Below are positions 23,201 through 35,200 of a stretch of 64,000 bases of DNA, one piece after another. Origin of the DNA: Rhizomys pruinosus (lineage: Eukaryota > Chordata > Mammalia > Rodentia > Spalacidae); assembly GCA_009823505.1 (NCBI GenBank), contig VZQC01000392.1:3434246-3498245 (forward strand), given 5' to 3'. The position numbers were made by a program, and so were the translations under genes. Every line of letters begins with the position of its first letter. The first letter of the stretch is position 1. Below the pieces are notes generated by a model. The model had not been told where the DNA came from. It did no database searches and saw only the letters and a program-made list of their open reading frames with translations.

Positions 23201-26200
23201 GGAGGAAGAAGAAAAGGGAGGAGGAAAAGGAATAGGAGAGGAATAGAAGAGAAGGACGGACAGGAGGAGGCTGCTGTTGGTCTGGGCTACCAGACAAGAA
23301 GCAAGTTCTGCTTTGCATGGGTAACTGTAGTACCTGACTGCCCAGGAGGTGGTGCAGAGCACATGGGCATGCCCGGATGCTTTCAAGCAAGACAATCAGT
23401 GCACTCCTAAGGGGGACACATTCCAGGTCCCCCAGCGTGTATCTGAAACCACAGGCAATACAGAGCCCTCTGCATTCTGCATTTGGGGTGTGTCCTCTGT
23501 GCTTGATGACCCAGCACCTACTTCCTGTCACCACAGGTCCCCCAGCATGTATCTGAAACCACAGGCAATACAGAGCCCTCTGCATTCTGCATTTGGGGTG
23601 TGTCCTCTGTGCTTGATGACCCAGCACCTACTTCCTGTCACCACTCTACTTTAGAGCCACTGTTAGAGAATATGAAGGGCTTAGAACACAAGCCCCAGGG
23701 CACTGCAGGCCAGTGTGATCACCAAGATGGCTGCTGAGTGACTGACAGGAGGGTCATGGATCTGAGGTGTACGCTAGACAGGGTGATCTGGGTTCAGGGA
23801 GAGGAGCAGGCTGGGATGTCATCACCTACTCTGAGGGTTCACTAGGAATTCTGGGATTTTCTGTTTAGTATATTCAGGTTGCATTGGACTGGGTAGAAGG
23901 AACTGTAGACAAAAGAGATCACCATGATGAACACAGGTTTGGGGGAGGGCCTGGTGGCCATGCCTGGTGACCCACAGTAGTTTCTTCCAGAGATGAGAGT
24001 TTAAGTTCACCCCGTGGGCTGATCCCTGGACTTAGCAGCACCATGTCCTGCTCTCTAAAACCCAGACCAAGCAGCTGTGGCTGAGTGGGCTCTGCCTGGG
24101 AAACCAACAGCACTGCCCAGCATACACAGCCAGCAAAGAACTCCAGGGCCGCATGCCACCCGGCCTGCCACATGCCACCCGGCCTGCAGAGCACCACTGT
24201 AGGCTCCTGACCACACCAGATGACAGGCAACACTGTCCTAGTGGACAAATTATCTGACTCTGTGGCTCCAGGGTTCTAGTCACATGCAGGGGACTATGTG
24301 GGGAGGATTTGCCACACAAGGCACCCAGTCAGGAGACAGGAGAGGAAGGGACCTCCTACATGAATGGGCTCTCCCTGATGTCTGTCTCTCTATGTGCGGT
24401 GCATACACACATTACACAGACACTAAATGAGCCTATACCACACGCCCAATACCATATGCATAATCAACTATTTTTTTGGGGGGGGGGCTTTCTTTTTGAG
24501 GTAGGGTTTCCCTATAGCCCTAGATAGCCTGGAACTCACTATGTAGACCAGGCTGGCTGGCCTTGAACTCAGAGATCTGCCTGCCTCTGCCTCCCAAGTG
24601 CTGAAATTAAAAGCATGCTCCCCCCCACCTAAGTATCTTTTTTTTTTTTTTTTTTGTCTGAGACAGGGTCTCTCTTTAGTCCCAGCTGGCCTGGAGCTTG
24701 CTATGTAGACCAGGATGGACTTGAACTCACAGAGATCCACCTGCCTCTGTTTCCCAAGTGCTGAAATTAAAAGCATGCTCCCCCCCACCTAAGTATCTTT
24801 TTTTTTTTTTTTTTTGTCTGAGACAGGGTCTCTCTTTAGTCCCAGCTGGCCTGGACTCGCTGTATAGACCAGGCTGGCCTTGAACCCCCAGAGATTTGCC
24901 TGCCTCTGCCTCTCGAGTGCTAGGATTAAAGGTGTGTGCCACCATGCCTGGTATTTTTTAAATTAATTAATTAATTAATTAGAAGTATTTTTTTAAAAGA
25001 ATGAAAGCAATGACAGGATAATCATGAGTCAGGTTCTGCTGATTCCTGCCCTCTTGGCAGCTGACCCTGAGCCTTTATCTCTTGGAGTGGCTCCACCACC
25101 ATAATGCCATCAGTCTGCTTGCCAGCAGGGAGAATAGAGGTGCCTCGGGGCTACCCCATGCAGCTTGTCCTGTCACAGCCCCAGGGTACTGTCACCCTAG
25201 AGGGAAGGTGCAGGACACAGGCCCTGGGCTGTGAGTGTGGATGCAGGCTAAAAGATGGGATGGACACTTTCATGCAGGGCTCCAGCTGAGGTGAAAGCAC
25301 AATGAAACGTGGAGCCACCACATGCAGAAAGGCCAGGCAGAGGCCTTTCCCCAGCCACAGCTGGGTGTCCATGCGGAGGCTTGGCAGCCTGATGGGTGCT
25401 GACGAGGCAGCATGGCTTCTTGTCCTGGGCTCTACCCTGGTGCTATGGTCTGGCTCTCAACTGTGTCCAAAGACCACATGTTAGAAGTTTGGTCCCCAGA
25501 GAGGTACTACCTTAAAGAGGTAGGGCATAGTGAGAGCCCCTAGGTCATGGGGGTATCTCTGAAGGGGACTGGCACCCTGGCCTCTCCTCTTTTGCCACCT
25601 GGCTGACTGGTATGCTCAGCCCTGGCGCAGATGGTGTGCTGCTTCCAAAGAGTCCCAAAGCAACAGCAGCTCAAGCATGGACTGAACAGCAAACTTTTCT
25701 CTCGATTGTCTGAGGGTTAGTCACAGTGACGGGAAAGGATTACACAGGCTATGGGGGACCTGGGGCTCAGAGCTATGTACCATAGTCCCTGGAGCCAACC
25801 ATGGGCTGGCACCTTGTTGGGAGGTGAGAAGTATGAGAAAGAGGACCCTATGCTCACTCCTCAGCCCCAGCCCAGGAGATGCCAGGTCCTATGCCGCCAG
25901 TTACCCATCTGTCACAAAGTGCAGGAGGAAAACGTCAATGAGCTTCCTGTTTCCGCTCACAGGATTATTCCATGAAGCCCCTCTGTGTGAGCTCAAGGCC
26001 GTCTTAGAAGAACCAAACCCAGGCAGTCAAGTGGGGGGAATCACATCCACCCACTCCTGACGCTGACCTTGTGTTCAAAGTCTCAGCTGTGGCTGTGAGC
26101 AAAGCCTCAGGCTGTTCAAGTGGGTTCCACAGTGGCTGGGAAACAGCCAGGGAACCCATGATGATCCACCTGAGCTCTGGGCAGCAGGCAGGACCTTCCC

Positions 26201-29200
26201 TGGACCAGAGCTGTCTGTGGACGCCGAGGCCACTCTGGAGCCACCTGGTGACCTGGCCAGAGCTTGCACAGCCAGGAACCCTGCAGGAGGCCTGGCACCG
26301 TTGGCCCTAAGAGAGAGGTTGGAGTCAGAGCTTAGTATACCAGACTGTGACTGCTGCCAGGAAGGGGCAGAGCTACACTCCGAGAGACCCGAAAGGGTAT
26401 CTGCAGAGATCAAGTGACAGGCAGGGAATGACCCTCGGCTGGCCCAGGGGAAACACAGCTGGTACCACTGGGCCCCTCTCTTGCCTCCCTTTTGTAGTTC
26501 AGCACGTTTAGTTCTGACAGCCCCATGACAGGAGGTGGCAGGGCCCTTCCTGTGCTCACCTCACACACATGTCTGCCTCATACTTCTTCCCGTAGAGGAT
26601 CCCCAGCAGAGATGGGTTCTTGTTCCCTCTGAAGTTTAGGGTCACATCATAGATAGCTGCGACTGTGGGGAGAAGAAACGGGACCACTGAGCGAGTGGAT
26701 GGCTGGACATGCCTCTCAGTGTGACACTGCTGTCAAGTAGAAAAGCACATTCTACACTTAGGTGCGCCCTCCACACCACAAGGCACAGGGCAGTGCCTCC
26801 CTGGCTGCTTTGCCCACCAGTCCTTTCCACCATGGAGTGCTGCCACTCCCAGCTCACGGCCTTGTGTGCTCAGACCCCTTGGCTGGTGTCGCCCACCTGT
26901 CCGATGCTCTCGGCCCCATTTTGCCACCTAAGTAACTCACTACAGAAAACCAGACACACCTGCTTTCATGTTTTCCTTCTTATTTATTTATGTCTTTTTG
27001 AGACAGGGTCTCTCTGTAGCCACAGCTAGCCTGGAACTTACTATGAGGACCAGGCTGGCCTTGAACTCACAAAGATCCGCCTGCCTCTGCCTCCCAAGTG
27101 CTAGGATTAAAGGCGTGCGCCACCACGCCTGGCTTGGTTTTTTTTTTTTTTTGGTGTTTTCGAGACAGGGTTTCTCTGTAGCCCCAGCTGTCCTGGAAGT
27201 CACTCTGTAGACCAGGCTGGCCTTGAACTCACAAAGATCCGCCTGCCTCTGTCTCCCGAGTGCTAGGATTAAAGGTGTGCGTCACCACGCCCGGCTTGGT
27301 TTTTGTTTTTAAACCCACTTTTTTTCCTAATTTTTATCTAATTTATTTATTTGTTTATTCATTTATCTTTATTAGTCTTTTTGAGACAGGGTCTCCCAGT
27401 AGCCACAGCTGTCCTGGAACTCCCCATGCAGACCAGGCTGTCCTAGAACTCACAGAGATCTGCCTGCCTGTGCCTCTCAAGTGCTGGGACTACAGGCGTG
27501 TGCCACCATGCCCGGCTTATTTTTATCTTATGTGTATGGGTATTTTGTGTGTATGGATGCAATGCCCAAGGAAGTCAGAAGAGGGCATCCGATCCCCTGG
27601 AACTGGAGTTAAAGTCTGCTGTTAGCTGCCTTGTGTGTGCCAGAAACCAAACCTTTGCAGCCTGTGTTCTTAACCAGTGAGCCATCTCTCTAGCCCTTTT
27701 TTCTTTTTGAGACAAGGTCTCATGTGGCCCAGGCTGACTTCAAACTTAGTACTTTGCTGAGGATGATCTTGAGCTTATACAGCCAAACACGACCTGTGAC
27801 TATAAGCTTATGACCTCCTGCCTCCACGTCCAGGGTGCTGAGATTGCAGGTCTGTGTCACCACGCCTGGGTTCTGGGGTGCTCCCCCTAAAACCTCATGC
27901 ATGCCAGCAGAGCCCCGCCCAGCCCTGCTGAACTTCTCGCTGCACACAGTGGCCCAGAAGGCAGTGCTGAGCTCTAGCACCTTGCCATCAGTTGCGGTCC
28001 TACCTGTCCCCCGGAGGCACTGGACTGCAGTGGTGAAGCCCTTGGTTCGGGGAAGCAGGTGGTACTTGAGTGGGGGCAGCCCCTTGGAGGCGGCCACCTC
28101 CATGCTGACACGGTGCTTGGTCTCAGTGAAGCGTGTTCCTTCACAGTACAGGAGAAACTAGGCACAAAATGCACATGGAGGTAGAGAGGGAAGAGGGTCA
28201 CCCCGGGTGGGAGGCTGGAACATTCCAGGTCTCACATACCATCCTGAGCTGCAGCAAAGCCCTTATTGCTAGATGTCTAGAAACTGCAGGGTCCCTCCAG
28301 CAATATGCATGTGGTGCCATGTGAAGTTGTGTTCTATTTTAGGGCTACAGTCTGCACTCTACCCCAGTCACACAAACCCATGTATACAGTCAGGACAGCA
28401 TAGCTTTCCTGAAAGAAATCTCCAGAATGTGAAACCTGAAGGTGTCTCTGGACAGCAGCCTCTGAACAGAAAGCAGAAAACAGAAAGTGTCTGCTGTCCC
28501 CAAACAAGGGGCCAGAAATGTGATATTATGTTTCCAAGAGCAGAACTGAGAAAGGACGCGCCATGCAGGGCATGGGGAAGGCTCCACCCTCTCCCTGTAT
28601 CGAGGGTGGGGACTGCCCAAGCTGGCTTGCCGTGCGGGGCACAGGTGAAAGCTGTGTCCAAGAGAAGAGGCCAAGACTGCAAGGTCAGGGCAGGGCTTGC
28701 AGGTTCCTGTGCGTGTGCACTGTGTATGTGTCCCTCTGTTCCTGTGCGTGTGCACTGTGTATGTGCCCCTCTGTTCCTGTGCGTGTGCACTGTGTATGTG
28801 TCCCTCTGTTCCTGTGCGTGTGCACTGTGTATGTGTCCCTCTGTTCCTGTGCGTGTGCACTGTGTATGTGCCCCTCTGTACGGAGGCCACAGGTCAACTT
28901 TGACACTGCTCACCTTGATTTTTGAAACAGGGTTTCTCCTTAGCCCAGAGCTTGCCAACTAGACCAGGCTTAGCTGGCCAGTGAGCCACAGGTATCCACC
29001 TGTGTGTGCCTCCCATGAGCTGGGATTACACGGGTGCTCTCCATGCCTGGTTTATTTTTATTTGGGTTCCGGGGATCTAACTCAGGTCCTCATATTTGAA
29101 CGGCAAGCACTTGACCAATTGAGCCATCTCCTCAGCTGGGGCTTTCACAACTTAGAACTTGGGCTGCTTAGTAGAACTCAGTAGGGCTAAGGGGCATCTA

Positions 29201-32200
29201 TGAGCCACTGGCATCTCATGAAACATGCACGGCACACTCACCCACATATACTCGGGGTAGTCAGCCAAGCGCTTCAGCCCCTCTATGACGGTGTCCCGGT
29301 CTTCCTCCCACTTTCGTTTGCAGAACACAATCTCCAGGAAGTACCACGTCCAGCCGATGAGAGGCACGCACAACAGCTCCCTCTTAGCCAGCACTTTGGA
29401 ACTCTGTGGGGGGGGGGGGGGGGGGGGGTAGTGGCACCTGCCAGCGGTGGGGAGGGCCTGGCCAGACGACGGAGAGGCCCCCCGTGCGGCCATCACAGCA
29501 TGCTTTTCCTGATTCAACGTTTGCTACAAATGGGAGCCTGGCTTCTGAGCGTGTGTTACTTTATCAGCATTCTTCAAGAACATATAGTGCCACTCTAGAA
29601 ATTAGGTTTTTATGGACCAAATCCTTGGGGGAGGGCAGGATAGCAGGCCACGGCAGATGGTGCCTAGGCTCTAAGCCCCTCCATGACCTCCAGCTCCATG
29701 TTATGGCTTAGGGTCCCTCCTATGGGAAGTACTGATTTTGCTGTACTGATTCCACAGCCCTCTCAATGTAGTTTAAGTTTGTCTGAGGCCACTTAAATAA
29801 GAGATAATTCTGTAGGCCATTAATGACAAGAACTAAAGTCACAGCTGGTCTAAAGAATAAGCTGGAAACCACAGAGGGTACTGCAGGGAGGACCCTCCAG
29901 ATTGGGTAGACTGCCCACCTCGAAGACACCAAGCCAGGAAGTCAACAAGGACAGTGCCTTGGCGACTGCAGACCTCAGGGGGCTTAGCCTGGGACTCTAC
30001 TCTGTCCTACTCATCCAGCCCCTCCCTGCCCCATCACCCACCCCCAGCCCCTCCCTGCCTCATCACCCACCCCCGGCCCCTCCCTGCCCCATCACCCACC
30101 CCCACCCCTCCCTGCCCCATCACCCACCCCCCCGGCCCCTTCCTCCCCGTCCACCACTCCCAGCCCCTCCTTGCCCCATCACCCACCCCACCTCGCCCAC
30201 ACCTCCCTGCCTCCCCCATCACCACACCCCAGCCCCTCCCTGCCGCCTCCCGCCTTCACTCACCCAGCCCGCCCTCCCCTGCCCATCACCCACCCCCAGC
30301 CCTCCCTGTTCCCCATCACCTAACCCCTAGCCCTTCCTATCCTGCCATCACTCCCCAGCCATTCCCATCCCTCACATCCTCTCCACTTTACTTTCCTTAT
30401 TGCCTCCCTCCCGCGCCCCCACACCCCATCCCCACACACTGACCCCGCTCCCCACCTACCCCAGCCCCTCCCTGTCCCCCATGCACCTACCCCCAACCCC
30501 TCCTGTCCATACCGACCTCCCGCCCCTCCCTGCCCCATCACCCACCCCAGCCCCTCCCTGCCCCATCACCCACCCCAGCCCCTCCCTGCCCCATCACCCA
30601 CCCCAGCCCCTCCCTGCCCCATCACCCACCCCAGCCCCTCCCTGCCCCATCACCCACCCCCACCCCTGCCTGCTCCCTCCCCAGCCCCTGCCCTCACCCA
30701 CCCCCAGCCCCTCCCCCCTCACCCACCCCCAGCCCCTCCCTGCCCCATCACCCACCCCAGCCCCTCCCTGCCCCATCACCCACCCCAGACCTCCCTGCCC
30801 CATCCCCCCCCACCCCCCTTCCGCACCCTACCCCGCCTCCCTGTCACCCACCCCAGCCCCTCCCTGCCCTCCCCACCCCCAGCCCCTCCTTGCCCCATCA
30901 CCCACCCCAGCCCCTCCCTGCCCCCATCCCCACCCCAGCCCCTCCCTGCCCCTCACCCACCCCAGCCCCTCCCTTCCCCATCACCCACCCCAGCCCCTCC
31001 CTGCCCCATCACCCACCCCAGCCCTCCCTGCCCATCACCTACCCCAGCCCTCTCCCTGCCCCATCACCCACCCCCAAGCCCCTCCTTCCCCATCACCACA
31101 CCCCAGCCCCTCCCTGCCCCATCACCCACCCCCAGCCCCTTCCCTGCCCATCACCCACCCCCAGCCCCTCCCCTCCCCATCACCCCCCCCCAGCCCTCCT
31201 GTGCCCCATCACCCACCCCAGCCCCCCCTCCCTGCCCCATCACCCACCCCCAGCCCCTCCCTGCCCCATCACCCACCCCAGCCCCTCCCTGCCCCATCAC
31301 CCACCCCAGCCCCTCCCTGCCCCATCACCCACCCCAGCCCCTCCCTGCCCCATCACCCACCCCCAGCCCCTCCCTTCCCCATCACCTACCCCCAGCACGC
31401 CAAACCGCTCACACATGGTCCACCCACAAAGGAAGTCGATCTCGAAGTTGTGGTTGAGGATGATGACCACATGCTCCTTCCCGAAGTGGTCCACCGTGGC
31501 CTGGTCGGTGAAGAGAGTGCACTCCGTGCAGGACCACCACTCCAGGAGCATGACCAGCTCTGTGGGAGGGTGGGGTCAGCACTGCAGGCCACCCTGGACG
31601 CACCTTCCCGGCCACCCTGGAAGCCCCTCCCACCTCGGTTCACACTGCTGCCTTCATCTAGAAGGAAACTTCCTGCCAGAAATGAGTTCTGTGGCCTGTG
31701 TTGAGCGCATTTCCCTAGTCACAGCTACTTTGTCTAATGAAAGCTGGATGGGGATTAACAGACCCCATCGCCTCTGCACACTGCCGGTGCCCGTTCCTCT
31801 GGCTACTGTGCACCACCAGGTGTCATGTGGCCGTAGGGTTGCTGTTGGGGGTCGATGGGAGCTGTGTGGTGGGTACGCAGAAGGGCGAGTGCCCCCTACA
31901 GCCACAGGACTACGGGTTGGAAAGTGATGGCAGTGAGGCTGGGCACATGACTCCTGTTGTGTAAGGTGTAAGGCTGCTGGCACGCTCTTGCCCACTGCAG
32001 GCCTGTGGAGAGCTCTTATACTGTGTACTGGCCAGGAGGTCACAGGGCTCAGAGGCACTAATGGGGACAGTGACTGTGGTTTCCAGGAGCTTGGGGTGTA
32101 CTCAACAGCTGACTCTAGCATCTCCACAGAGATGTGGGCGGTCCCCAGAACTCAAAGCCCCACCTCCATTGCCATTCTGCCTACAGCCCACAGGGGTGTG

Positions 32201-35200
32201 TGACTGCTTCAGGACGAACAAGGACCCTGGCATCACCTATCTCCTCTTGAAGGTTCCAGGGAAACAATCTGCATGTGCTTGCTCAGCTCAGAACTTGGAT
32301 GCAAAGTCCCAATGAGAGGCCCAAGGAGGAAGCCACTCTGGATGCACGGGGGAGGGGCAGGCACTCTATGCTCTGCAGTAGGAGTCACACCTACCATGGC
32401 CAAGTATACAAGAAGGGTGACCACCCAGGGTGTAGTGTGGACCTGCAGAGAGTCCCAGGAAGCCCTGTGCTACTGGCACTAGCCACTGTTCTATCAGGGG
32501 ACCTCACCGGAGTTCTCTGCAAAGAACTGGCCCCTGGGAGCGCCAAATGGGATAGCTGCTTTGGGTTACTACGAGAGGGGGGCAGGCAGCAAGCTCTTCA
32601 CTGTTTCTCAAAACATGCCAGCAGCACAGCCCAGGTGTGTGCCTCAGCACAGGACACACACCCACACAGGACACACACCTGCACAGGACACACACCCGCA
32701 CAGGAACACACACCCACACAGGACACACACCCGCACAGGACACACACCCGCACAGGAACACACACCCACACAGGACACACACCCACACAGGACACACACC
32801 CACACAGGAACACACACCCACACAGGAACACACCCGCACAGGAACACACACCCACACAGGACACACACCCACACAGGAACACACCCACACAGGGCACACA
32901 CCCACACAGGACACACACCCACACAGGACACACACCCACACAGGAACACACCCACACAGGGCACACACCCACACAGGAACACACACCCACACAGGACACA
33001 CACCCGCACAGGACACACACCCGCACAGGAACACACACCCACACAGGACACACACCCACACAGGAACACACCCACACAGGGCACACACTCACACAGGACA
33101 CACACCCGCACAGGAACACATACCCACGCAGGACACACACACGCACAGGACACACACCCGCACAGGAACACACACCCGCACAGGACACACACCCGCACAG
33201 GACACACACCCGCACAGGACACACACCCGCACAGGAACACACCCACGCAGGACACACACCCGCACAGGACACACACCCGCACAGGAACACACACCCGCAC
33301 AGGACACACACCCGCACAGGACACACACCCGCACAGGACACACACCGGCACAGGAACACACCCACACAGGACACACACCCGCACAGGACACACACCCGCA
33401 CAGGAACACACACCCGCACAGGACACACACCCGCACAGGACACACACCCGCACAGGAACACACCCACACAGGACACACACCCGCACAGGACACACATGGC
33501 TGCTAAAGCAGCACCACCCCATCCGCCAGATAGCAGAAACAGCCGTGGCCCTCCACTGATAAGTACGCATCCCTGCGTGAGCTGCCCGGGCTCCACACAG
33601 AGCGAAGTTCTGATGGAGCAGCACAGGAGGCTCTGGAGGACAGGCTTAGAGGGGAGAGTCAGCCACAGGCACAGCTGAGCACTTCCGGCTTGGTGCCCGT
33701 CCACACGGATGGAGAGAGCACAGAGCCACCGTAAGGGTGCGGGGGTGGATGGAGCGAGCACGGGGCCACCATAAGGGTGCGGGGGTGGATGGAGAGAGCA
33801 CAGGCCACCCTAAGGGTGCGGGGGTGGATGGAGAGAGCACAGAGCCACCGTAAGGGTGCGGGGGTGGATGGAGCGAGCACGGGGCCACCGTAAGGGTGCG
33901 GGGGTGGATGGAGAGCGCACGGGCCACCATAAGGGTGCGGGGGTGGATGGAGAGAGCACGGGCCACCATAAGGGTGCGGGGGTGGATGGAGCGAGCACAG
34001 AGCCACCGTAAGGGTGCGGGGGTGGATGGAGAGAGCACGGGCCACCATAAAGGTGCGGGGGTGGATGGAGCGAGCACGGGGCCACCATAAGGGTGCGGGG
34101 GTGGATGGAGAGAGCACAGAGCCACCGTAAGGGTGCGGGGGTGGATGGAGAGAGCACGGGGCCACCGTAAGGGTGCGGGGGTGGGGACTGGCTACAGGTG
34201 GGAGCCAGGGTTCCTTCGGGTGATGACAGGTGGTGGCTGCACAGTGCACTGGTTGGTAGACAGACACACGGACTCTTCTTAACCCAAGAGATAGATGGAT
34301 GTTCCTGGTGAGTCTAGCATGGCAGCACCGACTGTGACAGGCCCACGCAGCCTGTGTGGAGCCTGCCCACCCCACAGAGCACACAGCAACACCTGCCCCT
34401 CAACAGCTCTCCGTTCCACCCTGCTGTGCCCATTCTGCACTCTGCTTCCATGGGCTTGGCCTCTTTAGACTGCTTGGTGGGTGGGGTTGCCACCCAGCAT
34501 TTGCCTCTGCTGACTCATTTCATTTGTGAAATGGCCACACTGTCTATGTACTCCTGTGCACGGCTGACTAGTATTCTCACCCAATCCCCTGCCCTCTTCA
34601 TCTCCCAGTAGTAGGCTCTCAGCTTCTTGTCTCTTGTCTAGAACACTGTGGTGACGAGGGAAGGTGGGCATCTCGGAGGGGGATACTTTACAGTGCTGCT
34701 TCATTGATGCTTTTAAAGACAGCCACATGGCTTCAACTACTACTTTACCAGGCAGGGGATTTGTGGTGGGGGGGGCACCAGCCAGAGCCTGGACCCTGAA
34801 GCCAACAGCTGGGACCTGGCCCAGGGCTCCTTCTATGAAACCGGGTAAAGTGAGAGAGAGCAAAGCCCCCTCCTACCCCCTCTTGGGCGGGTGAGAGGCC
34901 ACAGAGCCTGCACAGTAGGGTGAGCAGAGCAGCAAGGCAGAAGTGGAGGTACACCAGTGGTTTAGTTACCAAACACATCTCTTAACAGGCGCTGGACCTG
35001 AGGAAGGTCCGTCTGGCCTGAGCAACGCACCCATGATATCATGAGAAATGTGTGCAGTTGGGACACCTCCTCATGTCAAGGGGCTGCAGACCACACAGGA
35101 CAGGCTGGAGCCTCCCTTAACTTCTACCTCAAAATTCCTTTTTTTTTTTTTTCTATTTTGTTTTCTTTTTGAAAAACAAACGTTATATTTGCTTCTTTGA

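Noticed and set aside
28273..28962. Overlapping 229-codon plus and 196-codon minus open frames
   Set aside because: Both depend on the 35-bp minisatellite; there is no recognisable protein.
30400..31927. Proline-rich open frames of 434 and 345 codons on the plus strand
   Set aside because: They consist of translated C-rich minisatellite ([10 protein letters not shown] repeats), run antisense across coding exon 2 of Agpat3 and have no start context or domain.
32275..33761. Histidine/threonine-rich and cysteine/valine-rich open frames on both strands
   Set aside because: They are by-products of the stop-free CA-rich minisatellite, and the opposite-strand frames overlap completely.
28703..34185. 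CRISPR-like regular repeats
   Set aside because: The arrays are head-to-tail minisatellites without unique spacers, in a mammalian intron.
33646..34384. Minus-strand frames with [15 protein letters not shown] repeats (up to 241 codons)
   Set aside because: These are translations of the 39-40 bp minisatellite, open in three frames.
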